Shown: piece after piece, positions 1 through 7,620 of the stretch
Layout: every line of letters begins with the position of its first letter
Position numbering within the stretch: position 1 is the first letter of the stretch
From: Paenibacillus sp. oral taxon 786 str. D14
Lineage (GTDB): Bacteria; Bacillota; Bacilli; Paenibacillales; Paenibacillaceae
Assembly: GCF_000159955.1 (NCBI RefSeq)
Contig: NZ_GG695977.1
Coordinates: 1 to 56,213, forward strand
DNA length: 56,213 nt
Direction of reading: 5' to 3'
Notes under the pieces: model-generated
Told to the model about the DNA's origin: nothing
Database searches by the model: none
Seen by the model: only the letters and a program-made list of their open reading frames with translations
Translations under genes and position numbers: made by a program

Positions 1-330
1 GAATTTATCACATGGTTGGGACAAGCTGATAAGGTAAAGTACATAGTGTCTGTTTGTACAGGCTCGCTTTTACTAGGAGCTGCAGGCTTTTTAAAGTACA
101 AGAAAGCAACAACACATCCCAATGCTTATGAATTACTAGAGCCATATTGTGAAGAAGTGATTAAATCAAGAATAGTTAAGGATGGGAATCTCATAACTGC
201 CGGGGGAGTATCGACATCAATTGATCTTGCTTTATATATTGTTAGCCTATTAGTTAATAAGGATGCTGTAGAAATCATCAAGAAACAAATTGACTATCCA
301 TATGAATCACAAGGAATTGTTGAGGTGTAA
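1..330 (+). CDS. DJ-1/PfpI family protein, 5' end outside window
   Basis: The reading frame is open from base 1 to TAA at 328-330; the N-terminal part lies outside the window. The visible 109 residues contain VCTGSLLLGAAGFL, the nucleophile-elbow cysteine region of the DJ-1/PfpI superfamily, followed by KKATTHP and the AGGVSTSIDLAL helix typical of the isonitrile-hydratase/ThiJ-like branch. Such proteins are small cytosolic hydrolases or glyoxalase/chaperone-like enzymes; the substrate here cannot be told. It is the cargo of cassette 1: the stop codon is 25 bases before the left box of the first attC-like repeat. Family is fairly certain, function is not. Confidence 0.8.
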   Translation, partial: EFITWLGQADKVKYIVSVCTGSLLLGAAGFLKYKKATTHPNAYELLEPYCEEVIKSRIVKDGNLITAGGVSTSIDLALYIVSLLVNKDAVEIIKKQIDYPYESQGIVEV

Positions 331-355
331 GTGAATCGAAGAGAACGGGTACTTC

Positions 356-519
356 ATCTAACACCGTATTCACGCATCGCAGCCTGGTGGCTGCTCGGTC
401 CGCCCGAGGAATTTCGAAGAAGTGGATCCAAGCGGACAACCCTGCGAACCTAACCGCGTCGCGGCCGGCTCCTCCGGAGCCTTAAGATTCTCGGGGTCGT
501 GAATACACAGACGTTAGAC
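356..519 (+). repeat. attC-like site 1
   Basis: The left box is ATCTAAC (356-362) and the right box GTTAGAC (513-519). The inner stem is GTATTCACG with CGTGAATAC, separated from the boxes by unpaired ACC on the left and ACAGAC on the right. A second pairing joins CCGC (about 400) with GCGG (about 452). The inner part carries a CCTAACCGCGTCGCGGCCGG block shared with sites 5 and 6. The right box belongs to cassette 2, whose far end (1511-1528) is its reverse complement. Confidence 0.85.
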
Positions 520-550
520 GAAATACTTGTAAGTGATCAGAACATTAAAA

Positions 551-1450
551 TCAGCGCATGATTTTAATTATCTCTAAATGCGCCTTTCTTAAGCCATTAG
601 TATTCTTGTACTTTTCGTTAAGATCTTTCTCTGAGTGGGCTGGTTTTAACAAATTAGTTCTGCGTGCAACATAGCCATTACTAATGTAATAGTTAAAGGT
701 CACTACTGGAGCATTTGCATTTAGGACGGATTCAATAATTTTATACAATTTCTCTGGGTGCCTTGTTATCATCTTGAAAGAGTCCGAAAAGAAAAAGTGC
801 TGTTTCCTGTTTCTAATACTTTCAAGTATTTTGTTTAAGGTATGATTAATAGTGGGGTCAATTCCACTTTGAACTTCTACAAAGATATCCGATGCATTAC
901 TTTTGTTGGTAGTATAGTCATTACTTTTCAAAATTTCTTTGGCCCCAAATGTTGTAAAATTAGTACATTTACTAAGTTTTCTCATTACATACCAGGCTAG
1001 AGGATACTCAAATTGAATCTTTTCGAAAGGATCCACTAGAGGCTTAGTGATTTGTTGGGATGCTGACAGCAGGTCGTTATTTGAGAAGAAAGTAATAGCA
1101 TCCGAAGTAATTTTCTTAATTTGGTCATCTGAGATAATAGGATTTGATAAACCAAGACTTTTGGCTGCAGATCTTGTGCTTGAAAGGTCCTCTAGCAAGC
1201 TATTTCTAATACAAACTACCACAAGTGCCCTTATATTTATATCACTCACAGGGCTATAGTATGTGGCTTCTTCAATTCCATGTAGGAGTATTGTTGAACG
1301 GAATTCTTCATCACTCCAACGATAAATTATTGACGATAACCTTGAGTTGATATCAGCGCAGACTTTCGAGACAACTTCTGTATTTGCACCAAATTCTAAA
1401 AGTAAAGGGGTTAAATTATGAGTTAAATAATCGTCCACAAGATTTCTCAA
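551..1450 (-). CDS. Uncharacterised protein, reversed cassette gene
   Basis: A 299-residue protein that I do not recognise. It starts at TTG (1448-1450), placed by GGAGG eight bases upstream on the minus strand. The sequence looks soluble and mostly helical, with no signal peptide or membrane segment and no motif I can name. It is the only gene of cassette 2 and the only one in the array running against the cassette direction, so it cannot use a promoter at the integrase-proximal end and should carry its own, just upstream in 1451-1510. The AT-rich base use matches the other cassettes. A role in defence or stress is possible from context only. Confidence 0.75.
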   Translation of the reverse strand: MRNLVDDYLTHNLTPLLLEFGANTEVVSKVCADINSRLSSIIYRWSDEEFRSTILLHGIEEATYYSPVSDINIRALVVVCIRNSLLEDLSSTRSAAKSLGLSNPIISDDQIKKITSDAITFFSNNDLLSASQQITKPLVDPFEKIQFEYPLAWYVMRKLSKCTNFTTFGAKEILKSNDYTTNKSNASDIFVEVQSGIDPTINHTLNKILESIRNRKQHFFFSDSFKMITRHPEKLYKIIESVLNANAPVVTFNYYISNGYVARRTNLLKPAHSEKDLNEKYKNTNGLRKAHLEIIKIMR

Positions 1451-1521
1451 GATATTACCTCCAAGGACATTAAGGATTTAATAATAACTATATCAGTAAA
1501 CTCAAAGAGGACAAGTACTTC

Positions 1522-1682
1522 GTCTAACACCGTATTCACGCTGCAGGGCTAATGCCCCTTGGTCTGCCCGCGGCATTTCGAAGAAGGGGATCAGGCAGAC
1601 AACCACTGCGAGCCTAAGTCTGGCGACCCGTTCCCGTTGTTCACTTAAGGCTCTCGGGTTCGTGAATACAAGAACGTTAAGT
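1522..1682 (+). repeat. attC-like site 2
   Basis: The left box is GTCTAAC (1522-1528) and the right box GTTAAGT (1676-1682). The two boxes do not match each other. The left one pairs with the right box of site 1 (GTTAGAC) and the right one with the left box of site 3 (ACTTAAC). This is what cassette exchange predicts. The inner stem GTATTCACG/CGTGAATAC is perfect, and TCTGCC pairs roughly with GGCAGA further in. Confidence 0.85.
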
Positions 1683-1768
1683 GAAATCTCCCTTTAAAGA
1701 CAATACGAACAAAATAATATCCATTAGGTTATAATGAAAACATAATCTTGAAACAAGGAGGGAATTCA

Positions 1769-2056
1769 ATGAAGCGAGAAGATATTGAAAACAAGTTAAG
1801 GATTGAAAAGAGATTTTTGATGGATCGTTTTTATGTTTCGAAGATAGGATTATTTGGTTCTTTTGCTCGAGATGAACAGACGGAAACAAGTGATATCGAT
1901 TTATTAGTTGAATTTTCTCGTCCAGTAGGATTTGAATTTTTGGATTTGAAGGATTATTTAGAGTCTGTATTTGGCAGAGAAGTCGATCTTGTAACCCCTA
2001 ATGCCATTAAATCTTATATGAAAGATGAAATTCTTAGCGAGGTACAATATCAGTGA
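1769..2056 (+). CDS. mntA: MNT-type nucleotidyltransferase antitoxin (MntA-like)
   Basis: A 95-residue minimal nucleotidyltransferase. The GS-X10-DXD signature is present as GSFARDEQTETSDIDLLVEF (about residues 32-51), with the two catalytic metal-binding aspartates. MntA antitoxins inactivate their HEPN partner by adding AMP to a tyrosine in the partner's active site. The start is ATG 1769 because AAGGAGGG lies seven bases upstream. The stop overlaps the GTG start of the downstream HEPN gene (GTGA), implying translational coupling. Together they form the cargo of cassette 3, and toxin-antitoxin pairs are common passengers of sedentary integrons. Confidence 0.9.
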   Translation: MKREDIENKLRIEKRFLMDRFYVSKIGLFGSFARDEQTETSDIDLLVEFSRPVGFEFLDLKDYLESVFGREVDLVTPNAIKSYMKDEILSEVQYQ

Positions 2057-2400
2057 AGCGATCGGTTAATGTACTAATGGACATTCTAGAGTCAATTAAT
2101 CGGATAGAAACTTATCTCGGTGCCGTTAAATATGATGAGTTTTTAGCTAATCAAATGCTTCTGGATGCAGTAATAAGAAACTTAGAAATTATCGGAGAAG
2201 CCGCTAGAAATCTTAGCGATGAAGTTAAGAGGAAGTATCCAGAAGTCCCTTGGAAGAATATGATCGGACTAAGGAATATCTTGATTCACGAATATTTTGG
2301 AATTGATGAAAGTATCGTTTGGGAAGTAGCTACAAGAAACCTAAAAGAAGTTAAACCCATTATCGTGAGGGCAATTCAAGAAGAGGGAGACTTCACTTAA
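2053..2400 (+). CDS. hepT: HEPN ribonuclease toxin (HepT-like, DUF86)
   Basis: A 115-residue DUF86/HEPN protein, the likely toxin of the pair. The motif RNILIHEY near residue 78 fits RX4HXY exactly: Arg and His form the RNase site and the Tyr is the residue AMPylated by MntA in characterised pairs. It starts at GTG 2053, overlapping the mntA stop by four bases. The TAA stop (2398-2400) lies inside the left box of attC-like site 3 (ACTTAAC), and the last residues are encoded by the cassette-terminal inverted repeat. The coding sequence therefore runs right to the recombination site. Confidence 0.9.
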   Translation: MKRSVNVLMDILESINRIETYLGAVKYDEFLANQMLLDAVIRNLEIIGEAARNLSDEVKRKYPEVPWKNMIGLRNILIHEYFGIDESIVWEVATRNLKEVKPIIVRAIQEEGDFT

Positions 2401-2542
2401 CACCGTATTCACGCTGCGAGACTTAATTGTCTCTTGGTTGTCAGACGAATAACCGAAGAAGCAAGCTCAGACAACAAACGACCCAGCCTAAGATAAGAGC
2501 TATCTAAGGCTGGGTCGTTTCGTGAATACAAAAACGTTATCT
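2395..2542 (+). repeat. attC-like site 3 (identical core to site 7)
   Basis: The left box is ACTTAAC (2395-2401) and the right box GTTATCT (2536-2542). Bases 2398-2540 are identical over 143 positions to 5932-6074 in site 7; the cassette-specific outer bases differ. Inside is a strong hairpin, ACGACCCAGCCT paired with AGGCTGGGTCGT and followed by TT, which could also act as a weak intrinsic terminator for the upstream gene. Confidence 0.85.
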
Positions 2543-2586
2543 GCAATTCCTCGAAAGCAAATTATTAATAGAGAGACGTGGAATGA

Positions 2587-3114
2587 ATGACAACATATTA
2601 TTTAGTTCGCCATGGCGAACCATTATGGGAAATTAACGAAATATATAAACTTAGAGGACATGGACGGGATTTAGTCCCACTTACAGAAGGCGGTATCAAA
2701 CAAGTACATAGTGCATCACGAGATCCAAGACTAAAAAAGGGAAATATTATAATAAGTTCTCCATATACAAGAGCAATGCAGACAGCCGCGATCCTGTCCA
2801 AAGAACTAAAGCTAGAGCTAAGAGTCGAATTTGATCTAAGGGAATGGCAGCGAGATCTCACCTTTCAATATGATTCATTAGAGCAATTAAGAGAATTAAG
2901 TATAGATTATGATAATCATAAAGGAATTTATCCAGCAGGAGAAACGAGGAAATGGGAATCTAAACAAATGATGAAAGATAGAATGGACAAAGTGATTGAT
3001 AAATACAAAACATATGACTATGTGATTGTAGTAGGACATGGAATGGCATTTAGGACACAGTACGAAATCGAGGAGATTCCACATGCTTCAATCATCGAGA
3101 TAACAAAGAATTAG
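2587..3114 (+). CDS. Histidine phosphatase family protein
   Basis: A 175-residue phosphoglycerate-mutase-like phosphatase. The N-terminal YLVRHGEP holds the RHG motif whose histidine becomes phosphorylated; SSPYTRAMQTA holds the second arginine, and VVGHGMAFR near residue 148 holds the second catalytic histidine. The substrate cannot be inferred; related small enzymes act on sugar phosphates, nucleotides or phosphoproteins. The last residues are short compared with many relatives but the catalytic set is complete. It is the sole gene of cassette 4. The start ATG 2587 has only a weak GTGGAA ribosome site, so an alternative start is possible. Confidence 0.9.
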   Translation: MTTYYLVRHGEPLWEINEIYKLRGHGRDLVPLTEGGIKQVHSASRDPRLKKGNIIISSPYTRAMQTAAILSKELKLELRVEFDLREWQRDLTFQYDSLEQLRELSIDYDNHKGIYPAGETRKWESKQMMKDRMDKVIDKYKTYDYVIVVGHGMAFRTQYEIEEIPHASIIEITKN

Positions 3115-3149
3115 TACTTGAAAGTATTTCATTGGAGTCGAGGAACAGC

Positions 3150-3311
3150 AGATAACACCGTATTCACGCTGCGGGCCTAACGGTCCTTGGTCTGCAAGAG
3201 GGTTTTCGAGGAAGTGGAATCAGCAGACAACCCTGCACTGGCAAAGTCCGTCGGACCCGGGGCTAAAGCCTCTTAAGCCAGTGAGGGTTCGTGAATACGA
3301 GAACGTTAGCT
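3150..3311 (+). repeat. attC-like site 4
   Basis: The left box is AGATAAC (3150-3156) and the right box GTTAGCT (3305-3311). The left box pairs with GTTATCT at the start of cassette 4, and the right box with AGCTAAC at the end of cassette 5. The inner stem is GTATTCACG/CGTGAATAC. The GGGCC-taa-CGGTCC hairpin near 3173 and the TCTGC/GCAGA pairing around 3191-3227 resemble site 2. Confidence 0.85.
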
Positions 3312-3349
3312 GACATTGCTGCGAAAACACAAAAGAGCGAGATGATAAA

Positions 3350-4270
3350 ATGTGGCTCTCACAATTAAATCAAGTATTTAGCAATAGGGAACTAGCTATT
3401 GGATTTTGGATATTGATTTTTATTTTGTATGCACTCTCTTTACATAATGTAAGAGCACAAATTCCAGGTATGCTAAAAATTATGTTTAGTAGAAAGTTAG
3501 TATATTGGTATATCACTATGTGTATTTATTACTTGTTAATGATCTATATTTTAATAAAGATTGGATTCTGGGAATATAGACAGTTGAAAGACACACTTGT
3601 ATGGTTTTTCGTTACCGGTGTAATTTCTGCGTCATCTGCAATCGGAAAGGCAAAAGATATTAGCTACTTTTATAATATGATTAAAGAAAATGTCAAAATA
3701 GTCGCTATCGTAGAGTTCATTACTAACCTTTATAGTTTCAGAGTAATATGGGAGATTGTAATTGTGTTTCTTATTATCGTTTCTTCTATATTTGTAGGAT
3801 TTATAGAACATTCGGCAGATTACCAAAATAGAAATGCAATCATAAAGAACTTCTTCAACGCTATATTATTTATAATAGGGTTCATTGTAATAATTCACTC
3901 AATAAGATCAATTATATTAGGCTTAGATCAAATTAACGTAAGTGAATTAATTAAGGACTTTCTTTTACCGCTACTCCTTTCATTGATGTTTGTAATCTAC
4001 ATATATTTTTTTGTACTCTATGCTGCGTATGAGATATTCTTTATAAGACTTAGCTTTAAGAAAACCATAGATGATAATTTAAGAGGTAAATTAAAACTAA
4101 GGATTCTTTTCTTCTGTAACATCAATATTAAGAAAGTTAGTAACTTTGTTCAGAATAGTCAAGTATTAACTAGCTATGTAACAAGAAAATCGGATATAAA
4201 AAAATTATTTGATAATTATAGAAGAAATACCTCGCGGGAAATTTCAAGAGAAGGCAGCAACATCAGCTAA
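3350..4270 (+). CDS. Multi-spanning membrane protein of unknown function
   Basis: A 306-residue protein that I do not recognise. It has about six to seven hydrophobic segments: near residues 15-32, 48-70, 78-95, 140-158, 172-192, and a long one near 203-232. A basic, probably cytoplasmic C-terminal tail of about 70 residues follows. No enzyme motif is visible. It is the only gene of cassette 5. The TAA stop (4268-4270) lies within the left box of site 5 and the last six residues are encoded by the cassette-terminal repeat. The base composition is strongly AT-rich compared with the core genome to the right. A defence effector with a membrane domain is one possibility, but nothing in the sequence proves it. 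Confidence 0.8.
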   Translation: MWLSQLNQVFSNRELAIGFWILIFILYALSLHNVRAQIPGMLKIMFSRKLVYWYITMCIYYLLMIYILIKIGFWEYRQLKDTLVWFFVTGVISASSAIGKAKDISYFYNMIKENVKIVAIVEFITNLYSFRVIWEIVIVFLIIVSSIFVGFIEHSADYQNRNAIIKNFFNAILFIIGFIVIIHSIRSIILGLDQINVSELIKDFLLPLLLSLMFVIYIYFFVLYAAYEIFFIRLSFKKTIDDNLRGKLKLRILFFCNINIKKVSNFVQNSQVLTSYVTRKSDIKKLFDNYRRNTSREISREGSNIS

Positions 4271-4431
4271 CAATGCATTCACGCATCGGGTCGGCTTCGC
4301 CGTCCCACGGTCGCCCGAGGCATTTCGAAGAGGCTATCACAGGCGACACACCCGCACCACCTAACCGCATCGCGGCCGGTTCCTCTGGAGCCTTAAGGTG
4401 GTGGGGCGTCGTTAATGCAAGAACGTTAGAC
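4265..4431 (+). repeat. attC-like site 5
   Basis: The left box is AGCTAAC (4265-4271) and the right box GTTAGAC (4425-4431). The inner stem is varied on both sides: GCATTCACG faces CGTTAATGC, so the T-A pair of other sites is replaced by C-G. That compensatory change supports real pairing. It shares the CCTAACCGCATCGCGGCCGG block with sites 1 and 6. Confidence 0.85.
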
Positions 4432-4521
4432 GAAATTATTGCAATACAGTAAAAACCTCACATCAAATGACTTTAAATTTGTTGATTTAAATCGAAATAA
4501 TAATTTGATTGGAGGATTACT

Positions 4522-4806
4522 ATGCCGTATTTTGAAAGAGCCAAAAAACTATCAATCTGGCTTATTTTAGTAGGGGTTGTATTCTTTTTCTTAGGTATTA
4601 TTTTCTTTAGTACAAGCAACTTTAATGAGCTTATAGATTACGATATTAAAGATAAATTGCTTGGAAAACTTATAACAATATTTTCATTTCTAGTTTCTAT
4701 ATTTCTTATTTTATTGGGAATTATATTGAAGATTATTGCTAAGGATGCAAGAGAAGATTTACTTGTTATTGAGAATAGAATTAGAAATGAAATGAAAAAT
4801 GAGTAA
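4522..4806 (+). CDS. Small two-helix membrane protein, unknown
   Basis: A 94-residue protein with two clear membrane helices (about residues 11-33 and 48-71), a short loop between them and a charged C-terminal tail (REDLLVIENRIRNEMKNE) that may form a coiled coil. I do not recognise a family. The start ATG 4522 is well supported by GGAGG eight bases upstream. It is the sole gene of cassette 6, one of the smallest units (about 0.6 kb), with about 90 bases of leader between the right box of site 5 and the start codon. Confidence 0.8.
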   Translation: MPYFERAKKLSIWLILVGVVFFFLGIIFFSTSNFNELIDYDIKDKLLGKLITIFSFLVSIFLILLGIILKIIAKDAREDLLVIENRIRNEMKNE

Positions 4807-4847
4807 TAAGAACATTAATGCAGGCATATCAAGATGGCAATAACTTC

Positions 4848-5038
4848 GTCTAACACCATGTTCACGCTTCGGGGCATTCGCCCCTCGGTCCGGCAGGAGT
4901 AAGATGTGGATTCAGGGATGTAATTGGCAGCTGCTGGGAAGCAGAATCAGCCGGACACATCCGCACCGACTAACCGCATCGCGGCCGCCACTTCGTGGCT
5001 TAAGTCGGTGGGACGTCGTGAACACGGAAACGTTAGAT
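4848..5038 (+). repeat. attC-like site 6 (long subtype)
   Basis: The left box is GTCTAAC (4848-4854) and the right box GTTAGAT (5032-5038). The inner stem reads TGTTCACG/CGTGAACA, again a paired change (A-T to G-C) compared with other sites. The middle carries a longer insert with CCGG near 4900 and CCGG before ACACATCC, shared with sites 9 and 10. At 191 bp it is the longest copy. Confidence 0.85.
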
Positions 5039-5075
5039 GAAATGTCACAATATGTTTTTGAGGGTGTGATCATTG

Positions 5076-5903
5076 GTGTCAGACTTGACAAACATTGAAA
5101 AAATAAAACTCGAGAGAATTTTTAATATGGGGGGTGGATATGTACTGAATTTTTCTAATAATAGTTTTCAGCAATCCGTATTTGATTCTGTGAATATTGA
5201 TGTTTATGACCCCAAATATTCTATCTTTGGAGACTCAAAAGCAAATAGACTTAGAGCAATATGGAGATTGGAGAACAATTATATTGTTTCTGTCCTTACC
5301 ATTGATTTGTTGAACTATTGGAAGGAAATGAAAGCAAGGTTTGAGGAAGAAATAAGCGATAAAGAACAAGAGCTGTTTGATGAATGTATCAAGATCGCAG
5401 AAAAACTTAAACGTGAAAATATCTCTGAACACTTAGCTGATTTGACTGAACCCCAGATTGATGATATGAACTTTAAACTCCTTGCCAAGAATATAAGAGA
5501 GGCAATTGAAAAAAATGAACCAGAAGTAGCGTTAGATAGACTTCATACTTATATGGTCAAATATATAAGAAGTCTGTGTGATCGGCATGGGATATCGTAT
5601 GACAAGAGTAAACCGCTTCATAGTTTTTATGGAGAGTATATAAAATTCCTCAAAAAGAATGGATATATAGAATCATCAATGACAGAAAGAATACTAAAAA
5701 GTTCGATATCGATACTGGAAGCTTTTAATGAAGTAAGAAATGATAGGAGTTTTGCTCATGACAACAGTATTTTGAATTATCAAGAAAGTTTATTAATCTT
5801 TAAGAATATTTCAAGCATTGTTTCATTTATAGAATCAATTGAGTCTAGCAAAGTCAAAAATAAAGTTATCTCAGAAGAAGAATGGAATGAAATATTATCG
5901 TAG
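5076..5903 (+). CDS. Abortive-infection-like protein (Abi C-terminal type)
   Basis: About 275 residues. The C-terminal third has a helical pattern with HSFYGEYIKFLKK, ISILEAFNEVRNDRSFAHDN and a final helix pair, resembling the abortive-infection C-terminal domain found in phage-exclusion proteins. The NDRSFAHD stretch is the best-matching part. The N-terminal half is charged and helical and I cannot assign it. Start choice is open: TTG 5073 or GTG 5076, both after GAGGGTG; GTG gives the better spacing. It is the only gene of cassette 7. A role in phage defence is an inference from the domain resemblance and the mobile context. Confidence 0.7.
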   Translation: MSDLTNIEKIKLERIFNMGGGYVLNFSNNSFQQSVFDSVNIDVYDPKYSIFGDSKANRLRAIWRLENNYIVSVLTIDLLNYWKEMKARFEEEISDKEQELFDECIKIAEKLKRENISEHLADLTEPQIDDMNFKLLAKNIREAIEKNEPEVALDRLHTYMVKYIRSLCDRHGISYDKSKPLHSFYGEYIKFLKKNGYIESSMTERILKSSISILEAFNEVRNDRSFAHDNSILNYQESLLIFKNISSIVSFIESIESSKVKNKVISEEEWNEILS

Positions 5904-5928
5904 TACTTTCAATGAAGAGTGACACTTC

Positions 5929-6076
5929 ATATAACACCGTATTCACGCTGCGAGACTTAATTGTCTCTTGGTTGTCAGACGAATAACCGAAGAAGCAAGC
6001 TCAGACAACAAACGACCCAGCCTAAGATAAGAGCTATCTAAGGCTGGGTCGTTTCGTGAATACAAAAACGTTATAG
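5929..6076 (+). repeat. attC-like site 7 (identical core to site 3)
   Basis: The left box is ATATAAC (5929-5935) and the right box GTTATAG (6070-6076). The left box differs by one base from the ATCTAAC expected from the start of cassette 7 (GTTAGAT). The core 5932-6074 is identical to 2398-2540, including the ACGACCCAGCCT/AGGCTGGGTCGT hairpin. Two perfect 143-bp direct repeats 3.5 kb apart suggest a recent duplication or gene conversion. Confidence 0.85.
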
Positions 6077-6375
6077 GAAATCAGCGAAAAAAAGGAAAAA
6101 ATCAAAAGAGATTTCTTCTTAGTTAGTAAACTACGGGCAAGGGCAGAATAGTTCAATCATTTTTTTGAATACCTAGGCATATGGGAAATTACGAAGTCCA
6201 CTAAAGCAAATGATTGTTTGATAGAAACAATGTCCGAAGTAATTAAAAGACCGAAACAATGTCAGGTCAGTTTGGGTTGTATACCAGCTTAAGCTATCCC
6301 TTAGACGTTCGCACCCCCGTTTGAAAAGTTTAAAGGAATAAACGTCAGACGCACACAATGAAAGGGAGTGAAGTT
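6077..6375 (+). other. Long leader of cassette 8, no gene seen
   Basis: About 300 bases lie between the right box of site 7 and the first gene of cassette 8. I find no convincing coding frame and no further attC-like repeat. The composition changes from AT-rich on the left to GC-rich just before the gene, which could mark a join between captured sequence and older cassette sequence. Confidence 0.5.
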
Positions 6376-7044
6376 ATGGAATTTCTGCTCACATCTGGAG
6401 GCATCAGTAACAAAAGCATACACGACGCGCTGGTTGGCATGCTGGGCAAGCCGATCTCCGACTCCAATGCCCTGTGCATCCCCACCGCGATGTACGGACA
6501 CCCCTGGGTCGGCCCCGGCGTCAAAGCCTGGGAATTCATCAGCGGAAATTCCGAGGATCACATGGTCGGCCTGGGCTGGAAGTCCGTCGGCGTGCTGGAG
6601 CTTACAGCGCTGCCAAGCATCGGCGAAGACCGCTGGGTGCCGCTGGTCCAGAAGACGGACGTCCTGCTAGTGGCGGGCGGGGACGCCCTATACCTGTGCC
6701 ACTGGATGCGGCAATCCGGGCTGGCAGACCTCTTGCCGTCGCTGCACACAGTCTATGTGGGACTGAGCGCCGGGAGTATGGTGATGGCACCTAACATCTT
6801 GGAATTTTTCGTTGGCTGGACTCCGCCCACCGGTGGCGATGAAGCGCTGGGACTGGTTGATTTTGCAATATTTCCGCATCTGGACCACGAGATGCTTCCG
6901 GAAAACACCATGTCAGCTGCAGAGAGATGGGCCGCCGGGATGCAGGGGCCGGCGTATGCGATTGATGATCAGACCGCCATCAAAGTGACCGACGGAGCAG
7001 TCGAAGTTGTTACCGAAGGGCATTGGAAACTTTATTCGCCCTGA
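6376..7044 (+). CDS. Peptidase E-like (S51) / class I glutamine amidotransferase-like protein
   Basis: A 222-residue protein. VLLVAGGDALYLCHWMR (about residues 98-114) and GLSAGSMVM (about 133-141) match peptidase family S51, where the serine in the G-x-S-A-G elbow is the nucleophile and the fold is that of class I glutamine amidotransferases. Bacterial members cleave Asp-X dipeptides or have unknown roles. The start is ATG 6376, because AAAGGGAGTG sits six bases upstream; ATG 6358 has no ribosome site. It is clearly more GC-rich than every other array gene and resembles core-genome codon use. It lies in cassette 8, so it may have been captured recently from a chromosome. Confidence 0.85.
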   Translation: MEFLLTSGGISNKSIHDALVGMLGKPISDSNALCIPTAMYGHPWVGPGVKAWEFISGNSEDHMVGLGWKSVGVLELTALPSIGEDRWVPLVQKTDVLLVAGGDALYLCHWMRQSGLADLLPSLHTVYVGLSAGSMVMAPNILEFFVGWTPPTGGDEALGLVDFAIFPHLDHEMLPENTMSAAERWAAGMQGPAYAIDDQTAIKVTDGAVEVVTEGHWKLYSP

Positions 7045-7103
7045 TATTACACCGCTGTTAACATATAAGATAACTTACTTGGTTGGTGGAACCTTGGTGA
7101 GTC

Positions 7104-7247
7104 TTGACGAAGGCGATTTTAGAAGAGTTTGTGAGTAATTGGTTACCCGGACTAGAAAAAGATGAGTATAAACCATTGCTTTTTTGGAACCGAGAGGATT
7201 CTTCTATTTTAGAGGTTATGTTTCTGCTGAACGAATTGGAGAACTAA
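7104..7247 (+). CDS. Small ORF, unknown, possibly 5' half of a split gene
   Basis: A 47-residue frame from TTG 7104 to TAA 7245-7247, encoding TKAILEEFVSNWLPGLEKDE near its start and ending in LLNELEN. It is AT-rich like the other cassette genes and is followed after one base by another AT-rich frame in a different phase. The two may be coupled small genes or one gene broken by a frameshift. There is no strong ribosome site. I do not recognise a family. Confidence 0.4.
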   Translation: MTKAILEEFVSNWLPGLEKDEYKPLLFWNREDSSILEVMFLLNELEN

Positions 7248-7248
7248 C

Positions 7249-7578
7249 TTGAGATTTATCTCTCACTTCTTAATTGCAACAATAATTGAAGTATTTAAAT
7301 CAAAGGGAATTACAAAAATCCAATACTCTGAACCAATATTCGATACAAGTGGCGAAATACTAGTAGATGATATTACAAATAAAAACTTCTATGAAATGGC
7401 ACCTTCAGAGATTATTGTAACGTACGAGACTAATGATACAGCATTTTTAAGTGTTCATGATTCATTGATTACACTTATGTTAAGCAATGATATAAACACG
7501 AAAGAAATAATTACTAGTGAAGGTTGGGAAGCGATTGAATGTAATGAAGCTACAATGATAAATTGGTATCTTGAGTAA
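7249..7578 (+). CDS. Small unknown protein in cassette 8
   Basis: A 109-residue frame starting at TTG 7249, one base after the stop of the preceding small frame. It looks like a soluble alpha/beta protein, with FLIATIIEVFKSKGITKIQY near the start and an acidic C-terminal part ending in TMINWYLE. I do not recognise the family. It ends about 40 bases before the left box of site 8. No good Shine-Dalgarno is seen, which fits either translational coupling or a frameshifted pseudogene together with 7104-7247. Confidence 0.55.
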   Translation: MRFISHFLIATIIEVFKSKGITKIQYSEPIFDTSGEILVDDITNKNFYEMAPSEIIVTYETNDTAFLSVHDSLITLMLSNDINTKEIITSEGWEAIECNEATMINWYLE

Positions 7579-7620
7579 TAAACTTCGGTATATAGATGAT
7601 TCAAAGAAGTCGCTGACATC

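Noticed and set aside
4904..5098. Open frame of 64 codons across attC-like site 6
   Set aside because: It lies within the folded repeat, its translation has no pattern, and other copies of the repeat do not keep the frame.
6173..6358. A further attC-like repeat in the leader of cassette 8
   Set aside because: CTTAGAC and GTCAGAC occur, but no TAAC/GTTA pair and no GTATTCACG-type stem are present.
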